A stretch of 64,000 nucleotides of DNA, taken from assembly GCA_025517465.1 (NCBI GenBank), contig JAOPKE010000004.1, forward strand, positions 324,165 to 388,164. The letters are read 5' to 3'. The notes below the pieces were generated by a model. It saw nothing but the letters and a program-made list of their open reading frames with translations. It was not told the DNA's origin and did not search any database. This document shows, piece after piece, positions 1 through 8,552 of this stretch (position 1 is its first letter; the number at the start of each line of letters is the position of its first letter). The stretch is from Halobacteria archaeon HArc-gm2 (lineage in GTDB: Archaea > Halobacteriota > Halobacteria > Halobacteriales > Haloarculaceae). A program made the translations under genes and the position numbers.

Positions 1-545
1 CGCTCTGTCACGTCGACGCGGCCTGGGGCGGCTTCTACCTCCCCTTCACCGACCACGAGTGGAGTTTCGACCACGCCGCCGTCGACACGCTCACCATCGA
101 CCCGCACAAGGTCGGCCAGGCTGCGGTCCCCGCTGGCGGCCTGCTCGCGAACTCGACCGATCTGCTGGACGAACTCGCCATCGATACGCCCTACCTCGAA
201 TCGACCAGTCAGGTCACGCTCACGGGCACGCGCTCCGGCGCGGGCGTGGCCAGCGCCGTCGCCGCGATGGACGCGCTCTGGCCCGAGGGGTACCGCGAGC
301 AGTACGAGCGCTCGATGGCCAACGCCGAGTGGCTCGCCGACCAGCTGGACGCCCGCGGCCACGACGTCGTCGGCCCCGAGCTACCCCTCGTCGCCGCGGA
401 CCTCTCCGTCCCGATGACGGCCGAACTCCGCGAGCGGGGCTGGCGCGTCTCCAAGACCGGCGCCGGCGAGATGCGCGTCGTCTGTATGCCCCACGTCACC
501 CGGTCGATGCTGCGCTCGTTCGTCGCCGACCTGGACTGGTACTGA
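1..545 (+). CDS. mfnA: MfnA-type PLP-dependent decarboxylase, 3' part only
   Basis: The gene runs in from before the window; the reading frame begins at base 3 and ends in TGA. The visible 180 residues hold the C-terminal half of a group II pyridoxal-phosphate decarboxylase: HVDAAWGGF (the Asp that contacts the PLP ring nitrogen) followed by TIDPHK, whose Lys (about residue 36 of the fragment) should form the PLP Schiff base. In archaea this family (MfnA) decarboxylates L-tyrosine to tyramine for methanofuran, or L-aspartate to beta-alanine for coenzyme A. Haloarchaea lack methanogenesis, so aspartate decarboxylation for CoA is the likelier role; that is inference. Confidence 0.9.
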   Translation, partial: LCHVDAAWGGFYLPFTDHEWSFDHAAVDTLTIDPHKVGQAAVPAGGLLANSTDLLDELAIDTPYLESTSQVTLTGTRSGAGVASAVAAMDALWPEGYREQYERSMANAEWLADQLDARGHDVVGPELPLVAADLSVPMTAELRERGWRVSKTGAGEMRVVCMPHVTRSMLRSFVADLDWY

Positions 546-1086
546 GTGGAAACTGAGCCGTCTGTTTCTCCACCCGCGTGCGGTGGCGCGCGCTGGCTCG
601 CGCTCTGTCGCGAGCCGAAACTGTGCGAGGGATGAACGAGGAGCGAAGCGACGAGTGAATCGGCTGGGGAGGCGTGTGGCTGTGGTGCGGTCTGTCGTCC
701 TGGTGGAATGAAATGCTCTGTAGGATCGCTCGCCTCCCGGCCTTGGGGGCTGATTTTTGACGGGGTCGAACAACATTACTCAGCTACGATACAACGTTCA
801 TCCGTAGTAAAATCGACAAGTAATGAGTGCTCCCGATGGCAAACTGGTGAGCTAGTTCCAGAGAGCGATTCCGTTCAACACAGACCCAATCAAGCGATCC
901 TACAGAGCAGAATGAAAGGGCGAGGGGCGGTCGACGACGCACGACGAAGCAAGCACGCGAACGGAGTGAGCGCGCACAGCGAGTCGCGCGAGTCGAGCGG
1001 ACCGAGGGCTTTCGAGGTGATTGCGGATCAAGAATCGACTCCTCTCAGATCATTCGAGAGGCATCCGTCCACACGACACAGACACG
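546..1086. other. Gene-free stretch with lower-GC patch and intergenic repeat copy
   Basis: I find no credible gene here. A 186-codon open frame crosses it but has no family features or haloarchaeal acidic composition. Bases about 750-910 are clearly more AT-rich than the surroundings and may be a decayed insertion. Bases 910-1017 are a degenerate copy of the recurrent haloarchaeal intergenic element that also occurs at 23296-23413. Confidence 0.6.
910..1017 (+). repeat. Degenerate copy of haloarchaeal intergenic palindromic element
   Basis: The element starts GAATGAAAGGGCGAG and ends GAGGGCTTTCGAG, with an interior of alternating GCGCG/GAGTGAG/CGAGTCGCGCGAG words. The same layout in reverse complement, better preserved, lies at 23296-23413. 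The terminal arms here pair only partly, so this is probably an older copy. Confidence 0.65.
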
Positions 1087-1341
1087 TTTTTGAAACCACA
1101 GATCGAATCCCCATCCATGCCAGCGACGTGGTCCCCCGAAATGCGCGGCACGATGCCTTTCTTCTAGCACCGGGTGGACCCACTCGACGACGCCTCGCCG
1201 GTAACGCGACGGGGCGGCCGCCGACTGGTGAACCCCGGTGGGTCACCAGCGTCGTACGCACCGAGTAACTGCACCAGTCACGACACAGATGACAGCACCA
1301 AACCCGCGGGTTTTAGGCCCGCATGGAGGTATCGCACACAC
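1087..1341 (+). promoter_or_regulatory. Candidate long structured leader of metG
   Basis: A TATA-like TTTTTGAAA (1087-1095) lies 27 bases before an ATG at 1117. That ATG opens a 16-codon frame (1117-1167) containing three Met codons. A GC-rich region follows with a hairpin at about 1225-1250 (CTGGTGA pairing with TCACCAG), then a perfect 14-base palindrome AAACCCGCGGGTTT (1300-1313), a TTTTAGG at 1311-1317 and a strong Shine-Dalgarno GGAGGT (1325-1330) 11 bases before the metG ATG. The Shine-Dalgarno implies a transcript with a leader rather than a leaderless start. Whether the upstream TATA drives one long leader is inference. Confidence 0.4.
1117..1167 (+). CDS. Possible 16-residue leader peptide upstream of metG
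   Basis: A 16-codon frame, MPATWSPEMRGTMPFF, has its ATG exactly where a leaderless transcript from the TATA-like element at 1087-1095 would begin. Three of 16 codons are Met and the next gene is methionyl-tRNA synthetase, which is suggestive of a leader peptide. No such mechanism is established in haloarchaea to my knowledge, and chance is a serious alternative for so short a frame. Confidence 0.25.
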   Translation: MPATWSPEMRGTMPFF

Positions 1342-3510
1342 ATGAGCCACGACACGCTACCGACCGACAATCCGGCGGTCGTCACGTGCGGGTTGCCCTA
1401 CGCCAACGGCGACCTGCACGTCGGCCACCTCCGGACGTACGTCGTCGGGGACGCCTACTCGCGCGCGCTCGAACGCGTCGGCCAGCAGACCGCCTTCGTG
1501 AGCGGGTCGGACATGCACGGGACGCCCATCGTCGTCAACGCCGCCGAGGAGGGCGTCGACCCCGAGGAGTACGCCCTGGAGTACCACGAGAAGTACGCCG
1601 AGACGTTCCCGAAGTTCAACGTCGCCTTCGACAGCTACGGCCACACCCACGACGAGACGAACACCGAACTCACCCAGTCGTTCGTGGAATCGTGGATCGA
1701 CGGCGACCACGTCTACGAGAAAGAGATCCAGGTGGGATACGATCCCGAGGCCGACCAGTGGCTGCCCGACCGCTTCGTCGAGGGGACCTGCCCCTACTGC
1801 GGCGAGCACGCCCGCGGCGACGAGTGCGACGAGGGGTGCCAGCGTCACCTCGAACCCGGCGAGATCGAGGACCCGGTCTCGACGCTGACGGGCAACCCCG
1901 CCGAGTACCGCTCGCGGGACCACCGGTTCCTCCGCCTGGCGGACTTCCAGGAGTACCTCCAGGGGTTCATCGACCGCCTCGAAGGGACGGACAACGCCCG
2001 CAACCAGCCGCGGGAGTGGATCGAGGGCGAACTGGAGGACCTGTGCATCACGCGGGACCTCGACTGGGGGATCGACTACCCCGGCGACGAGGACAGTGAA
2101 GCCGACGAGGACGCGGACACCGAAGAAGACCTCGTCCTCTACGTCTGGGTCGACGCGCCCATCGAGTACGTCGCCTCGACGAAGCAGTACACCGAGCGGG
2201 TCGGCGCCGACGAGTACGACTGGGAGCAGGTCTGGAAGGTCGACGGCGAGGAGCGCCACGGCACCGAGTGGGACGACGCCTGGACCGACGACGCGGGCGA
2301 AATTATCCACGTCATCGGCCGGGACATCATCCAGCACCACGCCGTCTTCTGGCCGGCCATGCTCCGCGGCGCGGGCTACGCCGAGCCACGGGCCATCCTC
2401 GCGGCGGGCTTCGTCGGCATCGACGGCAAGTCCCTCTCCACCTCGCGCAACCGCGCCGTCTGGGCCGAGGAGTACCTCGACACCGGCTTCCACCCCGACC
2501 TCTTCCGCTACTACACCATCTCGGGCGCCGGCCTCGAATCGGACGTCGACTTCTCCTGGGACCGCTTCGCAGAGCGGGTCAACGGCCAGTTAGTGGGCAA
2601 CGTCGGGAACTTCCTCTACCGCTCGCTCCTGTTCGCCCAGCGCAACTACGGCGGCACCCCCGACGTCGAGACGAGCGACGACGTCGCCGAGCGTATCGAG
2701 GACGCCGTCGCGGAGTTCAGAGAGGCCGTCGCCGACTACGACCTCCGAACTGTCGCCGACGCCGCCGTCGAACTGGCGGACTACGGCAACGAGTACATCC
2801 AGCGCAACGAGCCCTGGAACCTCGTCGACGACAGCCCCGACGAAGCGGCGCAGGTCATCCGCGACTGCGTCCAGCTATCCAAGGCCGTCGCCGTCCTCAT
2901 GCAGCCGGTGCTCCCAGAGAAGGCCCAGGCCGCCTGGGAGCAGCTCGGAGAGAGCGGCACCGTGGAGGACGCCCACCTCGACGCGGCGCTGGAAGCCCCG
3001 CCCGCCGAGTTCGACGAGCCGGAAGAACTGTTCGCCAAGGTCGAAGACGACGAGATCGAGGCGCTCAACGAGGACCTCCGCGATCGCGTGGAGGCTGCGA
3101 ACGAGGGTGACGACGAGGGTGACGAAGCAGACGACGGCGAGGGCGACGGTGAGGCGAGCGACCAGGCCGTCGACCTCGAACCCCTCGAAGACGAGCGCAT
3201 CAGCTTCGAGGACTTCCAGGGGATCGACCTGCGCGTCGGCGAGATCGAGTCGGCCGAACCCATCGAGGACTCGGACAAACTGGTGAAGCTGCAGGTGGAC
3301 ATCGGTCACGAAGTCCGCCAGGTCGTCGCCGGGATCAAACAGCTCCACGACGTCGACGAGCTTCCGGGCACCCGCGTCGTCCTGCTGGCCAACATGGAGA
3401 AGGCCGAACTGTTCGGCACCGAATCCAACGGCATGGTGCTGGCGGCGGGCGACGAGGCCGACCTGCTGACCACCCACGAGGACTCGCCGCTCGGGACGCG
3501 CGTCCACTGA
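1342..3510 (+). CDS. metG: Methionyl-tRNA synthetase with C-terminal tRNA-binding domain
   Basis: This class I synthetase charges tRNA-Met in the cytoplasm. The 722-residue product has the HIGH box as HVGH at residues 26-29 and a zinc knuckle at C150, C153, C162 and C166. The KMSKS loop appears as KSLSTS from residue 363, and a class-typical anticodon-binding helical domain follows. An acidic linker leads to a C-terminal EMAP-II/tRBD-like domain at about 615-722 (ISFEDFQGIDLRVGEI), which binds tRNA and often dimerises. An acidic insertion near residues 250-260 is typical of halophiles. ATG 1342 is chosen because GGAGGT lies 11 bases upstream and the homologous start of the catalytic domain follows at once; the open frame extends further upstream without homology. 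Confidence 0.97.
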   Translation: MSHDTLPTDNPAVVTCGLPYANGDLHVGHLRTYVVGDAYSRALERVGQQTAFVSGSDMHGTPIVVNAAEEGVDPEEYALEYHEKYAETFPKFNVAFDSYGHTHDETNTELTQSFVESWIDGDHVYEKEIQVGYDPEADQWLPDRFVEGTCPYCGEHARGDECDEGCQRHLEPGEIEDPVSTLTGNPAEYRSRDHRFLRLADFQEYLQGFIDRLEGTDNARNQPREWIEGELEDLCITRDLDWGIDYPGDEDSEADEDADTEEDLVLYVWVDAPIEYVASTKQYTERVGADEYDWEQVWKVDGEERHGTEWDDAWTDDAGEIIHVIGRDIIQHHAVFWPAMLRGAGYAEPRAILAAGFVGIDGKSLSTSRNRAVWAEEYLDTGFHPDLFRYYTISGAGLESDVDFSWDRFAERVNGQLVGNVGNFLYRSLLFAQRNYGGTPDVETSDDVAERIEDAVAEFREAVADYDLRTVADAAVELADYGNEYIQRNEPWNLVDDSPDEAAQVIRDCVQLSKAVAVLMQPVLPEKAQAAWEQLGESGTVEDAHLDAALEAPPAEFDEPEELFAKVEDDEIEALNEDLRDRVEAANEGDDEGDEADDGEGDGEASDQAVDLEPLEDERISFEDFQGIDLRVGEIESAEPIEDSDKLVKLQVDIGHEVRQVVAGIKQLHDVDELPGTRVVLLANMEKAELFGTESNGMVLAAGDEADLLTTHEDSPLGTRVH

Positions 3511-3546
3511 GCGGGTCGAAAACTGGGGTCCGACTCCCCACTGCTT

Positions 3547-4332
3547 CTACGGCTGGCTCGCTTCCTGGCTTCGAACTTGCTCGAAGGCTCGCGTCGTCGC
3601 CGCGATACTGAAGACCAGGACGAACGCGGAGGTGACGGCACCGGAGACCGATCCGGCCAGCGGCGAGAAGAGGCCCACGAGCGCCGGCGGGATGCTGGCC
3701 ACGAGACCGACTAGGGCGACCACGAGAGCGAGGCCGATAAGGTCCAGGCGATTACCGCGCGACAGGTCCCAGGCGCGCTCCATCGCGCCGAACGTGTTCC
3801 TGTCCTCGAGGGCGATGGCCTGCCTGACGAAGTAGAAGGACAGCGCCAGGAAGATACCGGGGAGAATCAGGAGGACGAATCCAATCACCGTCGCGATGGC
3901 GACGAGAACGCCCGCGAGGACTCCGTGGAGCGTCACCCACGCGAGGTTCCGGCGGACCAGGGTGGCGGGGATGGTCTGGGTCTCCGCCGACGCGAAGACG
4001 CGGATCGCGACGATCCTGAGCGCTTCCTCGCCGACGGCGAACAGGACGGAGAGCGCGACGACGGTCCCGGGCGGTAACGTCGTCACGTGCCAGTCGACTC
4101 CGTCCGAAGTGACGTCGAAGAGGGGTTCTAGCGGTGAGGGCGTCGTCCCGTCCGTGCTGGTCATTATTTCCGACTGCTCGGTGAAGAACGCCGCGTACGT
4201 CCCGGCAGTCGCTTCGCTGGCGAGCGTTCCGAGGAGTCCGAACGCGACGAACGCCGCGACGAGCAGCAGGCCGTTTCGCTCGAAGGTCCGGGTGAGTCCC
4301 TGCTCGACAGCGTCCAGTACGTGGAGGGCCAT
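3547..4332 (-). CDS. Multi-pass membrane protein of unknown function
   Basis: This 261-residue protein has about six hydrophobic segments with a charged amphipathic start (MALHVLDAVEQGLTRTF). The pattern resembles the haloarchaeal families related to YciC/glycerophosphodiesterase-membrane-domain proteins; I believe annotation pipelines use a DUF7847-type label. The segment from about residue 150 on (LVLILPGIFLALSFYFVRQAI, then a DLSRGNRLD-type loop) matches the typical LPG...Y...L..E/D..G...A..RS pattern of these proteins. It is convergent with metG. There are no catalytic residues I can name. Confidence 0.8.
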   Translation of the reverse strand: MALHVLDAVEQGLTRTFERNGLLLVAAFVAFGLLGTLASEATAGTYAAFFTEQSEIMTSTDGTTPSPLEPLFDVTSDGVDWHVTTLPPGTVVALSVLFAVGEEALRIVAIRVFASAETQTIPATLVRRNLAWVTLHGVLAGVLVAIATVIGFVLLILPGIFLALSFYFVRQAIALEDRNTFGAMERAWDLSRGNRLDLIGLALVVALVGLVASIPPALVGLFSPLAGSVSGAVTSAFVLVFSIAATTRAFEQVRSQEASQP

Positions 4333-4461
4333 AGCGGGTGCATTTCGGGCCGGGATAAATGGTTTCCGTCACGTGGCTGCCGGAATTAGGACAGACCGCT
4401 CGTCGGTTCCTCGTTGGCGGCACGCGAGGCGCTTTAGTAGCGCGACGAACAACCCCTCTGT

Positions 4462-4908
4462 ATGCGAGATGACGCGGGTCGCGGGGCAGACGACGGCGAG
4501 GAGTCCCGGGACGGAACCTGGAGCAGCCCCGGCGGTGACGAGAACGTCAACGGCGACCGACTCGACGAGGAACCGGAACAGGAGTACTACAACCAGCGAT
4601 ACGAGGCCGGGGTCGTGGACGGGGACGACGACGACGGCGGCGACACCGACGACGGTGACGCGCGGTCGTCGGGCGGCAACGTCGCAGGGGAGTTTCGTCC
4701 ATCGGCGACCATCGAACCGGGAACACCGTCGCTGGAGAACTCGCTGTTCGTCGTCTTCGGGGCGTACGTCGCCGTCCTGGGGCTGACGCGGCTGTTCGTC
4801 GACGTCCAGGGGTTCGACGCGCAGGACCTGCTCGTCCTCACGGGCGGGACGTTCCTGGTCGGCCTCGTCCTCTTCGGCTTTTTCGGCGTGTTGACATCCG
4901 ACTCCTGA
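4462..4908 (+). CDS. Small two-TM protein with acidic N-terminal tail
   Basis: The 148-residue product has about 90 disordered, Asp/Glu/Gly-rich residues followed by two membrane helices (about 94-113 and 124-143). It lies directly before the NfeD and SPFH genes in the same direction. A CTTTAG TATA-like element lies about 27 bases before the ATG, so it has its own leaderless promoter. I recognise it only as a conserved haloarchaeal hypothetical (I believe the DUF7312 type). Its place beside the stomatin/NfeD pair suggests a membrane-associated role, which is inference. Confidence 0.8.
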   Translation: MRDDAGRGADDGEESRDGTWSSPGGDENVNGDRLDEEPEQEYYNQRYEAGVVDGDDDDGGDTDDGDARSSGGNVAGEFRPSATIEPGTPSLENSLFVVFGAYVAVLGLTRLFVDVQGFDAQDLLVLTGGTFLVGLVLFGFFGVLTSDS

Positions 4909-4947
4909 CCCCCGACACTTAATTTCGCCGGGACCCTAGCCTCGGAT

Positions 4948-5550
4948 ATGCCGGAACTGTTCAGCGAGTCGATATCCTTCTTCCTGTTCCTGGCCGGCGC
5001 CATCCTCCTCGTCGCGGAGGCGTTCGCGCCGGGTGCTCACCTGTTCGTCCTCGGGGTGGCACTGCTGTCCGCCGGACTGGTGGGACTGTTGCTCCCCGGT
5101 GGGCTGGGTATCTTCGCGCCGATAATCCTCGCCGTCGTCGTGCTGGCCCTGACCGGACTGACGCTCTGGGGCTACCGACGGCTGGACATCTACGGGGGCG
5201 AGGGCGCGGCGGAGACGAGCCACTCCGGGTCGCTCAGGGGCCAGTTCGGGACGGTCACCGAGCGAGTGACCACCACCGAGGGCGAGGTCAAACTCGAAGA
5301 CGGTGGCTTCAACCCCTACTACCGCGCCCGGAGCGTCGAGGGCGAGATCGAGGTCGGGAGCGAGGTCATGGTCGTCGACCCCGGCGGCGGCAACGTGGTG
5401 ACCGTCGAGTCGGTTGCCGAGGGTGACGACATCGACCGCGCGCTCGCACGTGAGCGAGCCGCGTCGGAGCCCGGGGAAGACGCCGAGAGTCCGGAGCGCG
5501 ACGACGACGGGACCCGGGAGACGGACGTCGAGTCAGACCAGGCCTCCTGA
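4948..5550 (+). CDS. nfeD: NfeD-like membrane protein
   Basis: The 200-residue protein has an N-terminal membrane part of two to three helices (about residues 8-75, including the typical FLAGAILLVAEAFAPGAHLF start). A C-terminal beta-rich OB-fold follows at about 95-165 (GTVTERVTTTEGEVKLEDGG, then GSEVMVVDPGGGNVVTVE) and an acidic tail. NfeD proteins accompany SPFH/stomatin proteins and are thought to organise membrane microdomains. The next gene is an SPFH protein, which supports the call. A TATA-like ACTTAATTTC lies about 27 bases upstream of the ATG. Confidence 0.92.
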   Translation: MPELFSESISFFLFLAGAILLVAEAFAPGAHLFVLGVALLSAGLVGLLLPGGLGIFAPIILAVVVLALTGLTLWGYRRLDIYGGEGAAETSHSGSLRGQFGTVTERVTTTEGEVKLEDGGFNPYYRARSVEGEIEVGSEVMVVDPGGGNVVTVESVAEGDDIDRALARERAASEPGEDAESPERDDDGTRETDVESDQAS

Positions 5551-5572
5551 GGCGTGGAAGCACACCGAACAC

Positions 5573-5582
5573 TTTTATTTTA
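5573..5582 (+). promoter_or_regulatory. TATA box of the SPFH gene
   Basis: TTTTATTTTA is centred about 27 bases before the ATG at 5605, which fits a leaderless transcript separate from the nfeD message. Confidence 0.6.
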
Positions 5583-5604
5583 GGGAACCTGAAAACCGAA
5601 CGTT

Positions 5605-6753
5605 ATGCTACCAACAGTGGTCCTCCAGGGTGGCGGCGCCGGAGTCATGTTCGTCGGCGTCATCCTCCTGTTACTCGTTATCGCGCTGGTTTACTCCAGC
5701 ATCGTCATCATCCGACCCTACCAGCAGGGCGCGTACACGGTCCTCGGTTCGTACAACGGCCTGCTCGACCAGGGTATCCACTTCGTCTGGCCCTTCGTCT
5801 CGGACGTGACCCGGTTCGACATGCGTACCCAGACGCTGGACGTCCCCCGTCAGGAAGCGATCACCCGCGACAACTCGCCGGTGACCGCCGACGCCGTCGT
5901 CTACATCAAGGTGATGGACCCGAAGAAGGCGTTCCTCGAGGTCGAGAACTACGAGCGCGCGACCTCCAACCTCGCCCAGACGACGCTCCGCGCCGTGCTG
6001 GGCGACATGGAACTCGACGACACGCTCAACAAACGCGGCGAGATCAACTCCCGCATCCGCCAGGAACTCGACGAACCCACCGACGAGTGGGGGATCCGCG
6101 TCGAGAGCGTCGAGGTCCGCGAGGTCAACCCCTCGAAGGACGTCCAGCAGGCCATGGAGCAACAGACCTCCGCCGAGCGAAAGCGCCGCGCCATGATCCT
6201 GGAAGCCCAGGGTGAACGCCGCAGCGCCGTCGAGACGGCGGAAGGTGACAAACAGTCCAACATCATCCGCGCACAGGGTGAAAAGCAGAGCCAGATCCTC
6301 GAAGCGCAGGGTGACGCCATCTCCACCGTCCTCCGCGCGAAGTCCGCCGAGGCGATGGGCGAGCGCGCCATCATCGACAAGGGGATGGAGACGCTGGAGG
6401 GCATCGGCCAGAGCGAGTCCACGACGTTCGTCCTCCCCCAGGAGGTCACCTCACTCGTCGGCCGCTACGGCAAGCACCTGACCGGCTCCGACGTCAAGGA
6501 GAACGGCCACGTGCTCGAAGGGCTCGAATTCGACGAGGAGTCCCGCGAGATGCTCGGCCTCGACGACATCGAGGAGATCCTCGGTCAGATCGACGCCGAG
6601 GCGGACGTCGACGTCGAAGAGATGGAACAGGCCGCCCAGGCCGTCAAACACGGCGAGGATCCGAACGAAATCTCCGACGCCGACGAGGTCATCGAGGAGA
6701 TGGACCAGGAGTTCAACGCCGACGGCGGGTCGACCGCCTCGGACGAGAACTGA
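5605..6753 (+). CDS. SPFH/band 7 (stomatin-like) membrane protein
   Basis: The 382-residue protein has one N-terminal membrane anchor (about residues 14-36) and an SPFH/PHB domain beginning IIRPYQQGAYTVLG. A long charged helical segment follows with repeated AQGE/AQGD words (about 195-250), typical of stomatin/HflK-type coiled coils. An acidic C-terminal tail of about 70 residues is probably disordered. SPFH proteins form oligomeric cages at the membrane and recruit NfeD partners or proteases; nfeD lies immediately upstream. Which protease, if any, it works with cannot be told from the sequence. Confidence 0.95.
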   Translation: MLPTVVLQGGGAGVMFVGVILLLLVIALVYSSIVIIRPYQQGAYTVLGSYNGLLDQGIHFVWPFVSDVTRFDMRTQTLDVPRQEAITRDNSPVTADAVVYIKVMDPKKAFLEVENYERATSNLAQTTLRAVLGDMELDDTLNKRGEINSRIRQELDEPTDEWGIRVESVEVREVNPSKDVQQAMEQQTSAERKRRAMILEAQGERRSAVETAEGDKQSNIIRAQGEKQSQILEAQGDAISTVLRAKSAEAMGERAIIDKGMETLEGIGQSESTTFVLPQEVTSLVGRYGKHLTGSDVKENGHVLEGLEFDEESREMLGLDDIEEILGQIDAEADVDVEEMEQAAQAVKHGEDPNEISDADEVIEEMDQEFNADGGSTASDEN

Positions 6754-6799
6754 TCCTAGTCGAAGCCGTTTTACACGTCCTCGTCATACCAACGTATCA

Positions 6800-7411
6800 A
6801 TGGGTCGGGATGGTGACGTCGACGAGTCCAAGCGGGCTACCCTCCGGCGGTTCGCCGCACTCGGCGCGGCGAGTCCGCTCGTCCGCTTCTCGGAGAGCGA
6901 AAGCGGGAGCGGGAGCGACGCCCGCGACGCCATCGCCGGCTACCTCTCGACCACGCCGGGCGCCCACTTTTCGAAGATCCGTGACGACCTCCAGCTCGGC
7001 ACCGGCGAGACCCAGCACCACCTCAGGGAACTGGCCGAGAACGGCGCCATCGAGAGCGAGAAGGACGGCGACTATCGCCGGTTCTTCCCCGCCGACCAGT
7101 TCAGCGAGTACGAGAAGGTGACGCTCGGGTACCTCCGACGGGACACCACCCGCGGGATGCTCGTCGCGTTGCTCCGCGACCCGACGACGACGGCGGGGAA
7201 CCTGGCCGACGACCTCGACGTCTCGCGGCCGACGGTCAGCAAGTACGCCGCCGAACTGGAAGCGGCCGGGCTCCTCTCCCGGGAGGACGGCTACGCGGTG
7301 GACGCACCGGAGACGGTGCTGACGCTGGTCGTTCGGTACGCGGATTCGTTCGACACCGACGCCGCCGCCCTCGCCTCGGAGGCGGCGGACCTCCTCGCGT
7401 ACGACCCCTGA
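6800..7411 (+). CDS. Double winged-helix transcriptional regulator
   Basis: The 203-residue protein contains two consecutive winged HTH units. One lies at about 40-95 (HFSKIRDDLQLGTGETQHHL, then GAIESEKDGDYRRFFP). The second lies at about 120-170 (TAGNLADDLDVSRPTVSKYA, then AAGLLSREDGYAVDAP). This arrangement is common in haloarchaeal regulators with two tandem MarR/ArsR-like modules. No ligand domain is visible. A TATA-like GTTTTACA lies 27 bases before the ATG. The target genes are unknown; the SPFH operon upstream is only a positional candidate. Confidence 0.88.
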   Translation: MGRDGDVDESKRATLRRFAALGAASPLVRFSESESGSGSDARDAIAGYLSTTPGAHFSKIRDDLQLGTGETQHHLRELAENGAIESEKDGDYRRFFPADQFSEYEKVTLGYLRRDTTRGMLVALLRDPTTTAGNLADDLDVSRPTVSKYAAELEAAGLLSREDGYAVDAPETVLTLVVRYADSFDTDAAALASEAADLLAYDP

Positions 7412-7563
7412 CCAGGTCGTCTATCGGCTCGACTGGTCTGGACTTAGCACCGTTCTCTAGCGAGCGAACTTACGCCCGGAGTGAGAACGACGTCCGTCGG
7501 GAGCAGTCGCTCGACCCACTGGCAGCGTCGAAAACGAGGCCGTTGCCGAGCAGTCCGCTCTCC

Positions 7564-7806
7564 CTAGGCGGTGACCTTCCACGTCGTCGAGGAAGAGTAG
7601 CCCCACTTTTCGACTTCGACGTCGAACTCGCCGCCCTCGATGGCGGTCATGTTCGTCCCGACTTCCTTGGCCGAGAGGTCGAGTTCGTCGCCGATGAGGC
7701 GTGACTTGAAGTAGGTCTGGGTGTCGGCGTTGTCCCGGAGGAACTCCAGGATGCGGCGTTGCTTGTCCGAGAGGCGAGTGTCCGTCGTCGACGCTGTGGC
7801 GCTCAT
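7564..7806 (-). CDS. Small winged-helix protein of haloarchaeal family
   Basis: This 80-residue protein has one predicted HTH: LSDKQRRILEFLRDNA, then SRLIGDELDLSAKEVGTNM, and a short wing ending in TTWKVTA. It matches a widely conserved haloarchaeal small protein (I believe the DUF7123 type) that behaves like a minimal winged-helix DNA-binding domain. It is transcribed towards the preceding regulator. The upstream 305-base intergenic region separates it from the divergent TRAM gene. Confidence 0.85.
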   Translation of the reverse strand: MSATASTTDTRLSDKQRRILEFLRDNADTQTYFKSRLIGDELDLSAKEVGTNMTAIEGGEFDVEVEKWGYSSSTTWKVTA

Positions 7807-8111
7807 ATCAATCCGTTTGGGGGAAACGGTCTTAGTGGGTTTGGTACAGTCGGTTAACGGCTCGCTTTCTTGCGGTTTTCGCGGTCATCCCGCCGGTATT
7901 CGACCGACCCGCTGCCGTCACTGGTACGGTCGGGTAACCGGCACCTACTCTGCGGAAAGCCCGGTGACGGCACCAGCGGTCCGCGTGAGCGCTCGCGGAT
8001 GCGACAGGCTACCGGAGAAATCGGTACGTCTCTCTAGGGGCGCGAGACCGGGGAGACCGACGTAACATCTTTATCAGTGGCCTTCAATGCGGGGAGTAGA
8101 GGTCTAAAGCT
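7807..8111. promoter_or_regulatory. Divergent intergenic region between small wHTH and TRAM genes
   Basis: The region holds a short hairpin next to the minus-strand start (CGTTT, GGGGG loop, AAACG) and a TTTATC TATA-like element at about 8069-8075 for the plus-strand gene. A GAGGT Shine-Dalgarno at 8098-8102 precedes the GTG start. I see no gene or RNA in the rest. Confidence 0.45.
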
Positions 8112-8513
8112 GTGGAAATCTCAGAGAAACTCTTGTGTCTGTTCAGTGCGGAGGTCTCCGAGGACGGGGACAGCTACGTCGTCGAGGTACCGCGTCGCGA
8201 GGTCGACACCGGATCTATTCAGCCCGGCGAGACCTACCGGGTCGCGCTCATCGCCGCCGACGAGTCCGAGGAGACAAGCGAGGACGGCGGGACGACGACG
8301 GCGCCGACCGAACCCCAGCCGCCGGTCGAAGGCGGCGAGATACGCTACGTGGAGATCGAGGACATCGGCAAGCAGGGCGACGGCATCGCTCGCGTCGAGC
8401 GCGGCTACGTCATCATCGTCCCCGACGCGGAGATCGGCGAGCGCGTCAAAGTCGAGATCAGCGAAGTAAAGTCCAACTTCGCCGTCGGCGAGATAATCGA
8501 CGAAGAGTTCTAG
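8112..8513 (+). CDS. TRAM-domain RNA-binding protein
   Basis: The C-terminal 55-60 residues (EDIGKQGDGIARVERGYVII to the FAVGEIIDE end) form a TRAM beta-barrel, an RNA-binding fold. In archaea stand-alone TRAM proteins act as RNA chaperones, some of them cold-induced. The N-terminal half (about 70 residues: MEISEKLLCLFSAEVSEDGD) is a haloarchaeal addition joined by an acidic linker. It starts at a GTG with GAGGT nine bases upstream, and no ATG in frame gives a better start. Confidence 0.9.
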   Translation: MEISEKLLCLFSAEVSEDGDSYVVEVPRREVDTGSIQPGETYRVALIAADESEETSEDGGTTTAPTEPQPPVEGGEIRYVEIEDIGKQGDGIARVERGYVIIVPDAEIGERVKVEISEVKSNFAVGEIIDEEF

Positions 8514-8552
8514 GCGCTCGTTTCTCCCGCTCGGACGGCCCCGACCGGTCGC

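Noticed and set aside
708-1268. 186-codon frame upstream of metG
   Set aside because: It crosses a repeat element and a hairpin-rich region, is basic and Ser/Arg-rich unlike haloarchaeal proteins, and shows no motif.
6800-6870. Twin-arginine-like start of the double-wHTH regulator
   Set aside because: RRFAALGAASPL looks like a Tat motif, but the protein is a DNA-binding regulator and the hydrophobic run is too short and broken by charged residues.
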